Source: Asanoa hainanensis | Lineage (GTDB): Bacteria; Actinomycetota; Actinomycetes; Mycobacteriales; Micromonosporaceae | Direction: 5' to 3' | DNA: 64,000 bases | NCBI RefSeq assembly: GCF_900188485.1 | Contig: NZ_FZPH01000024.1 | Span: 1 to 64,000 of the forward strand | Shown here: in pieces, positions 33,800 to 42,298 of the stretch | How the letters are laid out: each line of letters begins with the position of its first letter | Position numbering within the stretch: position 1 is the first letter of the stretch | Position numbers and translations under genes: made by a program | The notes under the pieces: generated by a model | The model's database searches: none | Seen by the model: the letters and a program-made list of their open reading frames with translations, nothing else | What the model was told of the DNA's origin: nothing

Positions 33800-33913
33800 A
33801 TGCGGTGGGCGGCGGACAACGTGAGTTGGTACGACATACCGGGTGTCCAGATCTTCGGGGCGATCTTCGGCATACTGATTGTCATCTATGCGATCCGGCG
33901 CATCTTCAAATAG
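33800..33913 (+). CDS. 37-residue single-helix membrane peptide
   Basis: From ATG 33800 the frame encodes 37 residues: a polar start (MRWAADNVSWYDIP), one helix (VQIFGAIFGILIVIYAIRRI) and a basic end. TACAGT at 33790-33795 is close enough to serve as a -10 element for a leaderless message. It is bounded by nagZ (divergent) and recQ (same strand). The family is unknown to me. Its amphipathic, regular composition argues for a real peptide, but evidence is limited. Confidence 0.55.
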   Translation: MRWAADNVSWYDIPGVQIFGAIFGILIVIYAIRRIFK

Positions 33914-33952
33914 CGTTTCGCGCCCACGCCGCCCGGGTATCGCCGCTCCGCG

Positions 33953-35593
33953 ATGAGACCAACCTTCACCGCCCTGCGTCTGCGCCGGGCCGCCCGTACC
34001 CTCTTCGGCTGGAAGACCCTGCGTCCCGGCCAACTCGACGCGATGCGCGCGATCCTGCGCGGCCATGACGTGCTCGCCGTCATGCCCACCGGTGCCGGCA
34101 AGTCGGCGCTCTACCAGGTGCCGGCGACCCAGCTGCCCGGCCCGACCGTGGTGATCTCCCCGCTGCTCGCGTTGCAGCAGGACCAGATCGGCGGGCTGGA
34201 GCGACGCGGCGCGGCCCCGCTCAAGGCGGTACGCGTCTCGTCGGCCGAGACACCGAAGCAGCAACAGGCCGCGCTGGCCGCGTTGCGCGACGGCAGCGCC
34301 GAGTTCCTGTTCATCACGCCGGAACAGCTCGCCGACCCCGACCGGCTCGCCGAGGTCAAGGCGTGCAAGCCGTCGCTGGTCGCGGTCGACGAGGCGCACT
34401 GCATCTCGGCGTGGGGGCACGACTTCCGTCCCGACTACCTGGCGCTCGGCCACGTGATCCGGCAGCTCGGCCGCCCGCCCGTGGTGGCACTGACCGCGAC
34501 CGCGTCGCCTCCGGTGCGTGACGACATCGTCGAACGACTCGGCCTGCGCAAGCCCAAGATCATGGTCACCGGGCTCGACCGGCACAACCTGTTCCTCGAA
34601 GCCGCGAACTGCCCGACCGAGGACTACCGCTGGCGCCGCCTCCAGGCGTTGCTCGCGGAGGGTGAGACCCCGGGCATCGTGTACGTGCCGACCCGGCGCG
34701 GTGCCGAGGAGCTGGCGACCCGGCTGCGGGCGGCCGGCCACGAGGCCGCGCACTACCACGGCGGCATGGCGACCGGCGCACGCGAGAAGCTGCACGAGGA
34801 GTTCCTCGCCGACAAGGTGCCGATCATGGTCGCCACGTCGGCGTTCGGCATGGGCATCGACAAGCCGAACATCCGCTGGGTGGCGCACGTCGCGCTGCCG
34901 GACTCGCCGGACAGCTACCTGCAGGAGATCGGCCGCGCCGGCCGCGACGGGCTGCCCGCGCGCACCCTGCTGCTCTGGCGCGCCGAGGACGAGGGTCTGC
35001 AGCGGTTCTTCACCGGTGCCCTGCCGGCGCTGGACGAGCTGCGGGACCTGGCCGCCGTGCTGCGCGCCGACGGGCCGTTCACCAAGACCGCGTTGCGGGA
35101 GCGCACCGGTTTCGGCGCCCGCAAGCTCGGCCAGCTCGTCGCCCTGCTGGAGCACGTCGGCGGCGCCGTCACCCGATCGGGCGGCAAGATCGGGACTCCA
35201 CGGTACGCGCCGCAGCCCGCCGACGCCGCCGCGCTCGCGGTCGCCGAGGCCGAACGACAGCAGAACCTGTCCAAATCACGGACGGACATGATGCGCGGGT
35301 ACGCGGAGGCGCGCGGCTGCCGGGGCCAGGCGCTGCTGGCGTACTTCGGCGAGAAGATGAACCACGTCTGCGGCCACTGCGACAACTGCGTGGCGGGCCG
35401 GGCCGTGGCGGACAACGGCGCCGTCGGCCCGTTCCCGGTGCACAGCACGGTCAAGCACGCCGAATGGGGCTCCGGGATGGTGATGGGCTACGAGGACGAC
35501 AAGATGACGGTGCTGTTCGACGAGGTCGGGTACAAGACCCTGTCGGTGCCGGTCGTCTCGGAACAGGGGCTGCTGGTAGCCGACCCGCGTTGA
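33953..35593 (+). CDS. recQ: RecQ family ATP-dependent DNA helicase
   Basis: The 546-residue helicase unwinds DNA 3' to 5' in repair and recombination. Walker A is MPTGAGK (44-50) and Walker B the DEAH box (146-149). Further motifs are ALTATASPP, the QxxGRxGRDG arginine-finger region QEIGRAGRDG, and the zinc-binding CGHCDNC of the RecQ-C-terminal domain. The HRDC domain is absent; a short beta-rich tail (STVKHAEWGSGMVMGYEDDK) ends the protein. It starts at ATG 33953, and the genes downstream follow at short spacing. Confidence 0.95.
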   Translation: MRPTFTALRLRRAARTLFGWKTLRPGQLDAMRAILRGHDVLAVMPTGAGKSALYQVPATQLPGPTVVISPLLALQQDQIGGLERRGAAPLKAVRVSSAETPKQQQAALAALRDGSAEFLFITPEQLADPDRLAEVKACKPSLVAVDEAHCISAWGHDFRPDYLALGHVIRQLGRPPVVALTATASPPVRDDIVERLGLRKPKIMVTGLDRHNLFLEAANCPTEDYRWRRLQALLAEGETPGIVYVPTRRGAEELATRLRAAGHEAAHYHGGMATGAREKLHEEFLADKVPIMVATSAFGMGIDKPNIRWVAHVALPDSPDSYLQEIGRAGRDGLPARTLLLWRAEDEGLQRFFTGALPALDELRDLAAVLRADGPFTKTALRERTGFGARKLGQLVALLEHVGGAVTRSGGKIGTPRYAPQPADAAALAVAEAERQQNLSKSRTDMMRGYAEARGCRGQALLAYFGEKMNHVCGHCDNCVAGRAVADNGAVGPFPVHSTVKHAEWGSGMVMGYEDDKMTVLFDEVGYKTLSVPVVSEQGLLVADPR

Positions 35594-35632
35594 CTAGGCT
35601 CTGCGTTGACTGTTGGACGAAAGGTGCTCGAC

Positions 35633-36136
35633 GTGACTGACCTTCCGGTGTTCACCGAGTTCGGCTTCACCGACTCCGAATGGGGGCTGCTCGTCGGCCT
35701 GCCGCAGTCGGTGCTGACCGCCGCCAGCGCGGCCGAACACGACGGCACCCGCCGCACCCTGGCCGAGAACGCGGCCGGCCTCGAGGCGATCTCCGAGGGC
35801 CGCGAGTCGCCGAGCAAGCTGGTCTCGGCCGTCGCGGCGGAGCTCGTCACCCGGGTCGGCGACCCGGAGAGCGGCGCGGAGCTGCCGGCCATCGAGCCGT
35901 CGGACCCGGCCGGCTACGCCACCGACGTGCTGGGCCGGGCGCGCGCCGCCGCGGAGCTGCTGACCGCCAAGGCCAGCGAGGGTGACACCGGCGCCTACAA
36001 GCACTGGCTGGTGACGATCGCCGAGCAGGTGGTCACCGCGGCACCCAGCGGCGGCATCCTCGGCATCGGCGGCGACGTGGTCACCGACACGGAGCGCGCC
36101 TTCCGCGACCGGCTCGCCACGGTCCTCAACGACTGA
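35633..36136 (+). CDS. Hypothetical protein with bacterioferritin-like helical appearance
   Basis: The protein of about 167 residues is acidic, helical and soluble, with segments FTEFGFTDSEWGLLVGLPQ, LEAISEGRESPSKL and YKHWLVTIAEQVVTAAPSGGILGIGG. The SEW.LL..LP start and the KHWL...V segment recur in a family of actinobacterial proteins of unknown function; I cannot assign an activity. GTG 35633 is chosen for its upstream purine-rich GGACGAAAGG. It follows recQ by 39 bases and precedes the hydrolase by one base, so the three may form an operon. Confidence 0.75.
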   Translation: MTDLPVFTEFGFTDSEWGLLVGLPQSVLTAASAAEHDGTRRTLAENAAGLEAISEGRESPSKLVSAVAAELVTRVGDPESGAELPAIEPSDPAGYATDVLGRARAAAELLTAKASEGDTGAYKHWLVTIAEQVVTAAPSGGILGIGGDVVTDTERAFRDRLATVLND

Positions 36137-36137
36137 G

Positions 36138-36887
36138 GTGCTGGCCTACGCGGCCCACGGGCCGCTGGACGCGCCGGTCGTGTTGCTGGGCAGTTCCCTC
36201 GGCACGACCGGCGCGATGTGGGCGCCGCAGGTCGCCGCGCTTCGTGACCAGTTCCGGGTCGTCGCGTTCGACCATCGTGGACACGGCGGCTCACCGGTGC
36301 CGCCTGGTCCGTACACCATCGAAGACCTGGGCCACGACGTCGTCGCCCTGCTCGACGAGCTCGGCCTGGAACGGGTGCACTACGCCGGGCTGTCGCTCGG
36401 TGGCATGGTCGGGATGTGGCTGGCCGCGCACGCGCCGCAGCGGGTCGACCGGTTGGCGTTGCTGTGCACCGCCGCGCACCTGCCTCCGGCGACCGGCTGG
36501 CACGAGCGGGCCGCCACCGTGCGGGCCGCCGGGATGAGCGCGGTCGCGGACGCCGTTGTGGCGCGCTGGTTCACGCCCGCGTTCAACCCGACCGACGTGG
36601 CCGGCTTCACGAAGGCCCTGGTGGCGATCAACCCCGAAGGCTATGCCGGCTGTTGCGAGGCGATCGCGGCCATGGATCTGCGCCCGGTGCTGTCCCGGAT
36701 CACCGCGCCGACCCTGGTGATCGCCGGCGAGGCCGACCCGGCCACGCCGCCGCCGCTCCTGCAGGCCATTGTGGACGCTGTGGGCGACGCCGAACTCGCC
36801 CTGCTGCCCGACGCGGCGCATCTGGCCAATGTGGAGCAGGCCGACCGGGTGACCGACCTGCTCCGGCGGCACTTCACAGCCGGGTGA
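36138..36887 (+). CDS. Alpha/beta hydrolase, 3-oxoadipate enol-lactonase-like
   Basis: The 249-residue hydrolase has the nucleophile elbow GLSLGGM (Ser near residue 84), a catalytic Asp in VIAGEADPATPP, and His in DAAHLANVE. It resembles PcaD (SSLGTTGAMWAPQ and RWFTPAF are typical), which opens the enol-lactone in protocatechuate degradation. No other pca genes are in the window, so the physiological substrate is uncertain. GTG 36138 lies directly after the preceding stop. The end overlaps the convergent DUF1906 gene by 14 bases. Confidence 0.88.
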   Translation: MLAYAAHGPLDAPVVLLGSSLGTTGAMWAPQVAALRDQFRVVAFDHRGHGGSPVPPGPYTIEDLGHDVVALLDELGLERVHYAGLSLGGMVGMWLAAHAPQRVDRLALLCTAAHLPPATGWHERAATVRAAGMSAVADAVVARWFTPAFNPTDVAGFTKALVAINPEGYAGCCEAIAAMDLRPVLSRITAPTLVIAGEADPATPPPLLQAIVDAVGDAELALLPDAAHLANVEQADRVTDLLRRHFTAG

Positions 36888-38103
36888 ACCGCACCGCGTC
36901 CGCGACGACGTAGCCGGTGCCGCTCGTCCACCGGCTCACCCCGACCTTGTTGCCGGCGCCGGCCGGGAGGGTGAAGACGCCCAGCGGCACCCACTGACCG
37001 CCGCCCGTACGCTGGTTGACCGTCACCGACTGGTTCCCGGTCGTCGTGGCCACGATGTACGGCGCCAGGTTGTTGTAGCCCGCGTCGGCCGGATACCAGA
37101 CGTTGATCGCGTACGAGTCGGTGGCGGGCGTGGTCGCCGCGTACCAGGCGACGTCGCTCGACGACACCGGGCTCGCGAACCGGTAGTCGGCACCGAACCG
37201 CTGCGCCGAGAAGGCCGACGTGCCCCAGTTGGCGCTGGCGGTGAAGCCCGGCCCGGAGTTGTCGACGGTCGCGGTCCACTCCTCCCCCGGCGGCGGCCCC
37301 TGCGGCGGGCTCACGTCGAGGTAGTTGCGGTCGATCCGGATCGTCACGCCGCCCCAGGTCTCGGTGACCTCACCCGCGTACTGGTGCAGCCGTTGATGGT
37401 TGGCGTAGTAGTCGTCGGGGCAGTAACTGCCGGCGTCGGTGTCCGCGACCCCGTTCCACCAGGCGATCCAGAGCTGGTCGAGCCGGGTGTACGCGGTGTC
37501 GTTGTAGGCGTCGCAGACGTCGCGGATGCCGGAGGACCCGCTGGAGTACATGCCGGACAGGTAGCCGCGGACGTGCAGCCGCTCGGTCCAGCCGGACAGG
37601 AACGACAGCACGGCGGCCTTGCACGAGGCGGTCGACGGATAGTGCTCGATGTCGTTGTAGATCGTGCTGCCGGCCCCGATCCCCAACGCCTGGGCCGCAC
37701 TGACGGCACTGTCGGCGGCGCTGCCACCCTGCGTGCGGGCGGTGGCCGGGTTGGCGGACATCTTCGGCGTACGCGTGCCGCACGGCGCCTGGTAGCCGAG
37801 CTCGATCGGAATCAACCGCCACCCGTTGGCGACCTGGTTGGCGACCCAGGTGGCGGTCAGGTTGGGCTGCGCACAGGACCGGCTGCCACCGCTGATGTAG
37901 ATGCCGACGGCCCGGTACGGCGAACTGGCCCGCCAGGCGTTCATCGCGGCCTGCGACGGCGCGGCGCAGGTGTCGAACCCACGCCCGACAAACGTCCCGG
38001 GCTGCGGCGGCGTGGCCGCCAGGGCAACCCCGGACGCCGGCACGGTCAGCCATGCCACGGCGCCTAGAAGCAACCCGAGCATCCGTGCGACAGTCCCACG
38101 CAT
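36874..38103 (-). CDS. Secreted DUF1906 (Rv2525c-like) glycoside-hydrolase-like protein with a golvesin-type domain
   Basis: The 409-residue exported protein has a signal peptide ending in GVALA near residue 30. A DUF1906 TIM-barrel domain follows (GRGFDTCAAPS, YRAVGIYISGG, YNDIEHYP, LWIAWWNG), related to mycobacterial Rv2525c, a possible wall-polysaccharide hydrolase. The C-terminal 130 residues (WTATVDNSGPGF, INVWYPAD, VVADAVRFTRL) match the golvesin/Xly carbohydrate-binding-type domain. I chose ATG 38103 (GGGAG upstream) over GTG 38142. Cell-wall or extracellular glycan binding or cleavage is likely but not proven. Confidence 0.87.
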   Translation of the reverse strand: MRGTVARMLGLLLGAVAWLTVPASGVALAATPPQPGTFVGRGFDTCAAPSQAAMNAWRASSPYRAVGIYISGGSRSCAQPNLTATWVANQVANGWRLIPIELGYQAPCGTRTPKMSANPATARTQGGSAADSAVSAAQALGIGAGSTIYNDIEHYPSTASCKAAVLSFLSGWTERLHVRGYLSGMYSSGSSGIRDVCDAYNDTAYTRLDQLWIAWWNGVADTDAGSYCPDDYYANHQRLHQYAGEVTETWGGVTIRIDRNYLDVSPPQGPPPGEEWTATVDNSGPGFTASANWGTSAFSAQRFGADYRFASPVSSSDVAWYAATTPATDSYAINVWYPADAGYNNLAPYIVATTTGNQSVTVNQRTGGGQWVPLGVFTLPAGAGNKVGVSRWTSGTGYVVADAVRFTRL

Positions 38104-38211
38104 CAGCCGGCTCCCAGCCTCGAAGATTTCTTGCGTACCCACATCGCGACCTGAAATTTTCTACCATAAATTCACCAACGGCGATACGTGTACGCGGGAA
38201 GGCGGAGCGAC

Positions 38212-38821
38212 GTGGCACTGCCCGAGTCGACCCAGGCGGCTACCGAGCGGCGCCACGATCGCTCTCTTCCTGTCCGAAATGGGCTTCTCGGCGGCCGCAC
38301 CCCAGATCGCGTCGTTCCTGGTGATCGACCTGGGCGGCTCGCTCACCGCGGCCGGGCTGTTCTCTCTCACCAACCTGACGGCGCCGGTGGCCGGATACCT
38401 GGTCGGCGCGCGGTCGGACCGCACCGGCCGGCGCCTGGGCCTCTTCCGCGGCTGCGCCGTCGCGGGCTTCGTGGGCTGGACGGCGATCGCGTTCTCCACG
38501 CAGCTGTGGATGCCGTACGTCCTCGGCGCGGTCCTGCTCGCCTTCGCGGGTGCCGCCACCTCGCAACTGTTCGCCGCCATCCACGATGAGCTCACCGCAC
38601 GCCCGGATCCCGGCAACGACGGCGTCGTGGCCATCGTGCGGATGGCCCTGACAGCCGGCTGGGTCGTCGGCCCCGTAGCCGGCGCCTTCCTCGCCGCCCA
38701 AACGTCGCCACGCACCATGCTCTTCGCGTCAGCGCTCGTCACCCTCGCCCAGGTGATCCCGCTGCGCACGCCGACCCGGAGCCGGACCTGCCACCAACCG
38801 CCGACGTCTACGTGGGCATGA
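38212..38821 (+). pseudogene. Truncated and frameshifted MFS transporter gene (SetA-like)
   Basis: The start GTG 38212 (VALPESTQAATERR) is followed by a shift to the +2 frame near 38255. Six helices of an MFS transporter resembling sugar-efflux SetA/B proteins then run on (LSEMGFSAAAPQIASFLVID, SDRTGRRLGLFRG), ending at 38821 after about 180 residues. A complete protein has about 400, so the C-terminal half is gone. The result cannot be a normal transporter. It starts just after the divergent DUF1906 gene. Confidence 0.75.
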
Positions 38822-39060
38822 TCCCGGCCGACGGAGTGCAACTGCTGGTGCGGGCAAGGAAGCTCCTGGGCGCGGATTGGCGGTTCGGGGATCTGCGGGG
38901 CCTGCTGGCCACCCAACCGTTCCTAGCGGCGAGGTCAGCCCAGCTGTACGCGCTGCACCGCGACCTGGAACACACCCCAGAGCTACGCCCACACCTGCTC
39001 TACGCCACCGACCACGGCCTGAAAACGGTATGGCCGACAAACAGCCCAGAAAGCCGGTGA
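38812..39060 (+). CDS. Hypothetical 82-residue protein
   Basis: The short product (MIPADGVQLLVRARKLLGAD, then WRFGDLRGLLAT and FLAARSAQLYALHRDLEHTP) appears helical and soluble and has no family I recognise. It overlaps the end of the decayed transporter gene by 10 bases. It may be the tail of a larger gene cut by the same event, since its frame continues upstream without a good start. It ends one base before the next gene. Confidence 0.45.
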   Translation: MGMIPADGVQLLVRARKLLGADWRFGDLRGLLATQPFLAARSAQLYALHRDLEHTPELRPHLLYATDHGLKTVWPTNSPESR

Positions 39061-39061
39061 C

Positions 39062-39382
39062 GTGACAGAACCACGGGGCACGATGCACGGCTGGATCTGG
39101 CGTGCGAATCTGGTGCCGTTCGCCGAGATGATCGCTGATCTCGTCAGATCTGGACTCGATGACGGCGCACTCACGGCCGGCGTGGAAAGCTCTGACGCCG
39201 ACGACAGCTGGTTCGGGTTCGTTCTCGACGGGCGGCCCCGCGTGGAGATGCGCTTCGCTCGCACAGACGAGACAGTGCTGGTCGACGTGGAGTTGGACGG
39301 CATCGGCGAGCCGCTCGAGGTCAGGATCGGGCTGTTGCTGGACCTTTGTAACCGATACCGGCTGACACCCGACGCTGGCTGA
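39062..39382 (+). CDS. Hypothetical 106-residue protein
   Basis: The acidic, soluble product contains a helix (FAEMIADLVRSGLDDG) and a beta-rich segment (VEMRFARTDETVLVDVELDG). I recognise no family. GTG 39062 begins one base after the preceding stop; ATG 39083 is an alternative. It is the last gene before the 245-base leader of the metal importer. Confidence 0.5.
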   Translation: MTEPRGTMHGWIWRANLVPFAEMIADLVRSGLDDGALTAGVESSDADDSWFGFVLDGRPRVEMRFARTDETVLVDVELDGIGEPLEVRIGLLLDLCNRYRLTPDAG

Positions 39383-39515
39383 TCTCAGCCTCGCGCACCG
39401 CTGGATTCTGGCGGGCGTCGATTGCGTGAACAGCGGATTTCGTGTGATCCAACCGTCTGGCGGCCGTGTTGACCTTGGTCGCGGACGCGTGGTGGACTAC
39501 CCGGGTCGGAGCTTG

Positions 39516-39532
39516 TTGCCAACACTATGCAA
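39516..39532. promoter_or_regulatory. Nur-box-like inverted repeat before the ECF metal importer
   Basis: TTGCCA-ACACT-ATGCAA matches the published Streptomyces Nur pattern (TTGCAA-N5-TTGCAA-type inverted repeat) at most symmetric positions. Nur is the nickel-responsive Fur-family repressor. The site is about 112 bases before the CbiM gene. The rest of the 245-base leader (39383-39627) holds a possible -10, TATGCT (39550-39555), and GCCAC/GGTGGC complementary segments near 39571-39604, but no riboswitch I can recognise. Confidence 0.4.
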
Positions 39533-39627
39533 TAGCCGGTCCGGCGCAATATGCTACCGGCGACCTTGCCGCCACGACCCGTGACCACGGTTGTCCGGTG
39601 GCTCGATCGCCTTGGGGAGGGGGGTCC

Positions 39628-40353
39628 ATGAACGGTGTGGCGATGCACATCGCCAACGGCATCGTCAACGCGCAGGTGTCGGCGATCTTCGCCGCCATCG
39701 CCGCGGCGGCGCTGGCGATCTGTGTGTGGCGCGGACGCGCCGATCTCGACGACCGGCTGGCGCCGATGGCCGGCCTGGTAGCGGCGTTCATCTTCGCCGT
39801 GCAGATGCTCAACTTCCAGGTGCTCCCAGGCGTCTCCGGCCACCTGCTCGGCGGCACGCTCGCGGTGGTGCTGGTCGGCCCCTGGGTCGGCGCCCTCTGC
39901 GTCTCGACGGTGCTGATCATCCAGTGCCTGCTGTTCGCCGACGGCGGTCTGACCGCCCTCGGTCTCAACATCACCAACATGGCCGTGGTCGGCACGGCGG
40001 CCGGCTACCTGCTCGTCGCCGGTCTGCTGCGGGTGCTGCCCAAGACGCCGCGCGGCGTCGCGATTACCGCCTTCGTCGCCTCGGTGGTCAGCGTGGTCGT
40101 GGCGTCGCAGGCCTTCGTGCTCGAGTACGCGCTCGGCGGCACCACCGAGCTCAACCTGACCACCATCGCCGGCACGATGGCCGCTGCGCACGTCCTCATC
40201 GGCATCGGTGAGGGCCTGATCGCGGCGGTCACCGTCGCGACCGTGGCGCGGGTCCGACCCGACCTCGTGTACGCCCTGCGCCGGTTCCGCAAGACCGCGA
40301 GCCCGAGCCCGAAGCCGGCCGTGCCCGCCCCGGCTGTGGGAGGTGCGGCGTGA
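39628..40353 (+). CDS. cbiM: ECF metal transporter substrate-binding subunit CbiM/NikM
   Basis: This multispanning S component binds Co2+ or Ni2+ for the energy-coupling-factor importer. The family hallmark MHIANGIVN gives the N-terminal Met-His metal site, and MLNFQVLPGVSGHLLGG and LNITNMAVVG are typical helices. The C-terminal 30 residues are hydrophilic and Pro-rich. Because the metal is held by the free N terminus and the second-residue His, the true start should be ATG 39643, within MNGVA-MHI; GGGGAGGGGGG favours ATG 39628. The stop overlaps the next gene as GTGA, the first link of a coupled four-gene operon. Confidence 0.92.
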   Translation: MNGVAMHIANGIVNAQVSAIFAAIAAAALAICVWRGRADLDDRLAPMAGLVAAFIFAVQMLNFQVLPGVSGHLLGGTLAVVLVGPWVGALCVSTVLIIQCLLFADGGLTALGLNITNMAVVGTAAGYLLVAGLLRVLPKTPRGVAITAFVASVVSVVVASQAFVLEYALGGTTELNLTTIAGTMAAAHVLIGIGEGLIAAVTVATVARVRPDLVYALRRFRKTASPSPKPAVPAPAVGGAA

Positions 40354-40754
40354 AGAAGCGTCTCGGTTGGTTCATCGCCGGCGGCCTGCTGGTCGCCGCC
40401 CTGCTGGCCGGCGTGGTCTCCAGCTTTGCCTCGTCGAGCCCCGACGGCCTGGACGCGGCCGCCCGCAAGGGCTGCACGTTCGACGCCGACGACAACATCA
40501 CCGGCGGCACCTGCATGGTCCAGCAGGAGCAGGACCACCAGATGAAGGACAGCCCGCTGGCCGACTACGGCATCAAGGGCATCGACAACGAGTACCTGTC
40601 GACCGGCCTGTCCGGCATCCTCGGCGTCGCGGTCACCTTCGCCATCGGTGGGGGTGTCTTCTGGCTGGTCCGCCGGCGCGGCAACAACGGCGGCGACAAC
40701 CAGGACAACGAGCACACCGAGGACCACGCGCCCTCGGGAGCGACGAGCGCCTGA
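40350..40754 (+). CDS. PDGLE-domain (CbiN-like) ECF accessory subunit
   Basis: The 134-residue protein has an N-terminal helix (about 8-25), a short extracytoplasmic loop with the signature SSSPDGLDAA, a second helix (about 88-107) and a polar tail rich in Asn, Asp and His. This is the PDGLE/CbiN subunit that works with CbiM in cobalt or nickel uptake. The loop has two Cys in KGCTFDADDNITGGTC. GTG 40350 overlaps the CbiM stop, and the stop is joined to the next start as TGATG. Confidence 0.9.
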   Translation: MKKRLGWFIAGGLLVAALLAGVVSSFASSSPDGLDAAARKGCTFDADDNITGGTCMVQQEQDHQMKDSPLADYGIKGIDNEYLSTGLSGILGVAVTFAIGGGVFWLVRRRGNNGGDNQDNEHTEDHAPSGATSA

Positions 40755-41515
40755 TGGGCGCCGGCCACGCTCACCCGCTCCACCTCGACCACGACAGCCG
40801 GGTCCACCGGCTGCCCGCCGAGGTGAAGATCGTGGCTACCCTGCTGTTCACGATCGTTGTGGTGATCACCCCCCGCGAGAAGTTCGTAGCCTTCGCCGGC
40901 TACCTCCTGCTTCTCGTGGGGGTGCTGGTCGTCGCCAAGGTCCCGCCCGGCTGGCTGGCCAAGCGGGCCACGATCGAGCTCCCGTTCGTACTCCTGGCGA
41001 TCGCCCTGCCCTTCGCCGGGCACGGCGAACGCGTCCACTGGCTCGGCATGTCGTTGTCGGTCGACGGCCTCCACGGCGCCTGGAACATCTTCGCCAAGGG
41101 CACCCTGGGCGTGCTGGCCTCGCTGCTGCTGGCCGCCACCACCACCGCCCGCGACCTGCTGCTCGGCCTCGACCGGCTACGCTGCCCGCAGGTCTTCACC
41201 CAGATCGCGACCTTCATGCTCAGATACCTCGACATCCTCGCCGACGATGCCCGCCGGATGCGCGTCGCGCGCCTCTCCCGCGGCTATGACCCGCGCTTCC
41301 TGTGGCAGGTCAAGGCCTTCGCGGTCGGCGTGGGCGCGTTGTTCATCCGCTCCTACGAGCGCGGCGAGCGCGTCTACCTGGCCATGGTGGCCCGCGGCTA
41401 CTCCGGTCGGCTGCCCCGCCCCGAAGGAACAGGAGCCACGACCGCCGATTGGGTACGCTCCGCGACTCTCCCGATCGCCGCCGGCGTGATCGCCCTCGTG
41501 GCGGTGCTGGCATGA
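40754..41515 (+). CDS. cbiQ: ECF transporter transmembrane (T) component CbiQ
   Basis: The 253-residue T component has five or six membrane helices and the two coupling-helix motifs, ARLSRGYDPR near residue 172 and MVARGYSG near residue 211, where A-R-G contacts the ATPase. It starts with a His-rich stretch (GAGHAHPLHLDHD), which could bind metal. ATG 40754 shares a base with the preceding stop. The next gene, cbiO, overlaps by four bases. Confidence 0.93.
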   Translation: MGAGHAHPLHLDHDSRVHRLPAEVKIVATLLFTIVVVITPREKFVAFAGYLLLLVGVLVVAKVPPGWLAKRATIELPFVLLAIALPFAGHGERVHWLGMSLSVDGLHGAWNIFAKGTLGVLASLLLAATTTARDLLLGLDRLRCPQVFTQIATFMLRYLDILADDARRMRVARLSRGYDPRFLWQVKAFAVGVGALFIRSYERGERVYLAMVARGYSGRLPRPEGTGATTADWVRSATLPIAAGVIALVAVLA

Positions 41516-42291
41516 CCGCCTCGCTGACCATCGAAGATCTGCACTTCGCCTACCCCGACGGGCGGGAGGTGCTGCACGGTGTCGACCTCACGGTCGGCGA
41601 GGGCGAGCGGGTCGCGCTGCTGGGTCCCAACGGCGCCGGCAAGACCACGCTCGTGCTGCACATCAACGGGATCCTGCACGCCGGGTCCGGCTCGGGCGCG
41701 GGCACGGTCGACGTGGCCGGCCTGACCGTGAACCCCGCCGACCGGGCTGGCATCGCGGAGATCCGGCGCCGGGTCGGCATCGTGTTCCAGGACCCGGACG
41801 ACCAGCTCTTCATGCCGACCGTCGCGGAGGACGTGGGCTTCGGCCCGGCCAACCTCGGGCTCAAGGGCGAGGAGCTCAAACAGCGGGTCGACGAGGCGCT
41901 CGCCGCGGTCGGCATGACGGAGCATCGGGACCAGGTGCCGCACCACCTGTCGTTCGGTCAGCGGCGCCGGGTCGCGGTCGCCACCGTGCTCGCGATGCGC
42001 CCGGAGATCCTGGTCCTCGACGAGCCGTCGTCCAACTTGGACCCGGCGAGCCGGCGCGAGCTCGCCGACATCCTGCGGGCCCTGCCGGTCACCGTGCTGA
42101 TGGTCACGCACGACCTGCCGTACGCGCTGGAGCTCTGCCCCCGCTCGGTGATCCTCGACGGTGGCCGCATCGCGGCCGACGGCAAGACCGCGGACCTGCT
42201 CGGCGACGCCCACCTGATGCGCGGCCACCGCTTGGAGCTCCCGTTCGGCTTCGACCCGGCGTTCGCCGCCGCGCGGCTGCCGTCCACTTAG
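41512..42291 (+). CDS. cbiO: ECF transporter ATP-binding subunit CbiO
   Basis: The 259-residue ABC ATPase powers the importer. It has Walker A GPNGAGKTT (38-46), the Q-loop VFQDPDDQLF, signature LSFGQRRRVA (the usual form in this subfamily), Walker B ILVLDEP and a switch His in VTHDLP. Only one ATPase gene is present, so the transporter is expected to use a CbiO homodimer. It ends the operon eight bases before the convergent DUF2795 gene. Confidence 0.95.
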   Translation: MTASLTIEDLHFAYPDGREVLHGVDLTVGEGERVALLGPNGAGKTTLVLHINGILHAGSGSGAGTVDVAGLTVNPADRAGIAEIRRRVGIVFQDPDDQLFMPTVAEDVGFGPANLGLKGEELKQRVDEALAAVGMTEHRDQVPHHLSFGQRRRVAVATVLAMRPEILVLDEPSSNLDPASRRELADILRALPVTVLMVTHDLPYALELCPRSVILDGGRIAADGKTADLLGDAHLMRGHRLELPFGFDPAFAAARLPST

Positions 42292-42298
42292 GAAACGG

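Noticed and set aside
32318-35155. 945-codon open frame on the minus strand across nagZ and recQ
   Set aside because: It runs antisense to RecQ and out of frame through NagZ; composition is typical of shadow frames.
39383-39627. Cobalamin riboswitch before the metal importer
   Set aside because: The conserved B12-box (GCCACTG) and the surrounding aptamer elements are not present; only GCCAC/GTGGC complementarity is seen.
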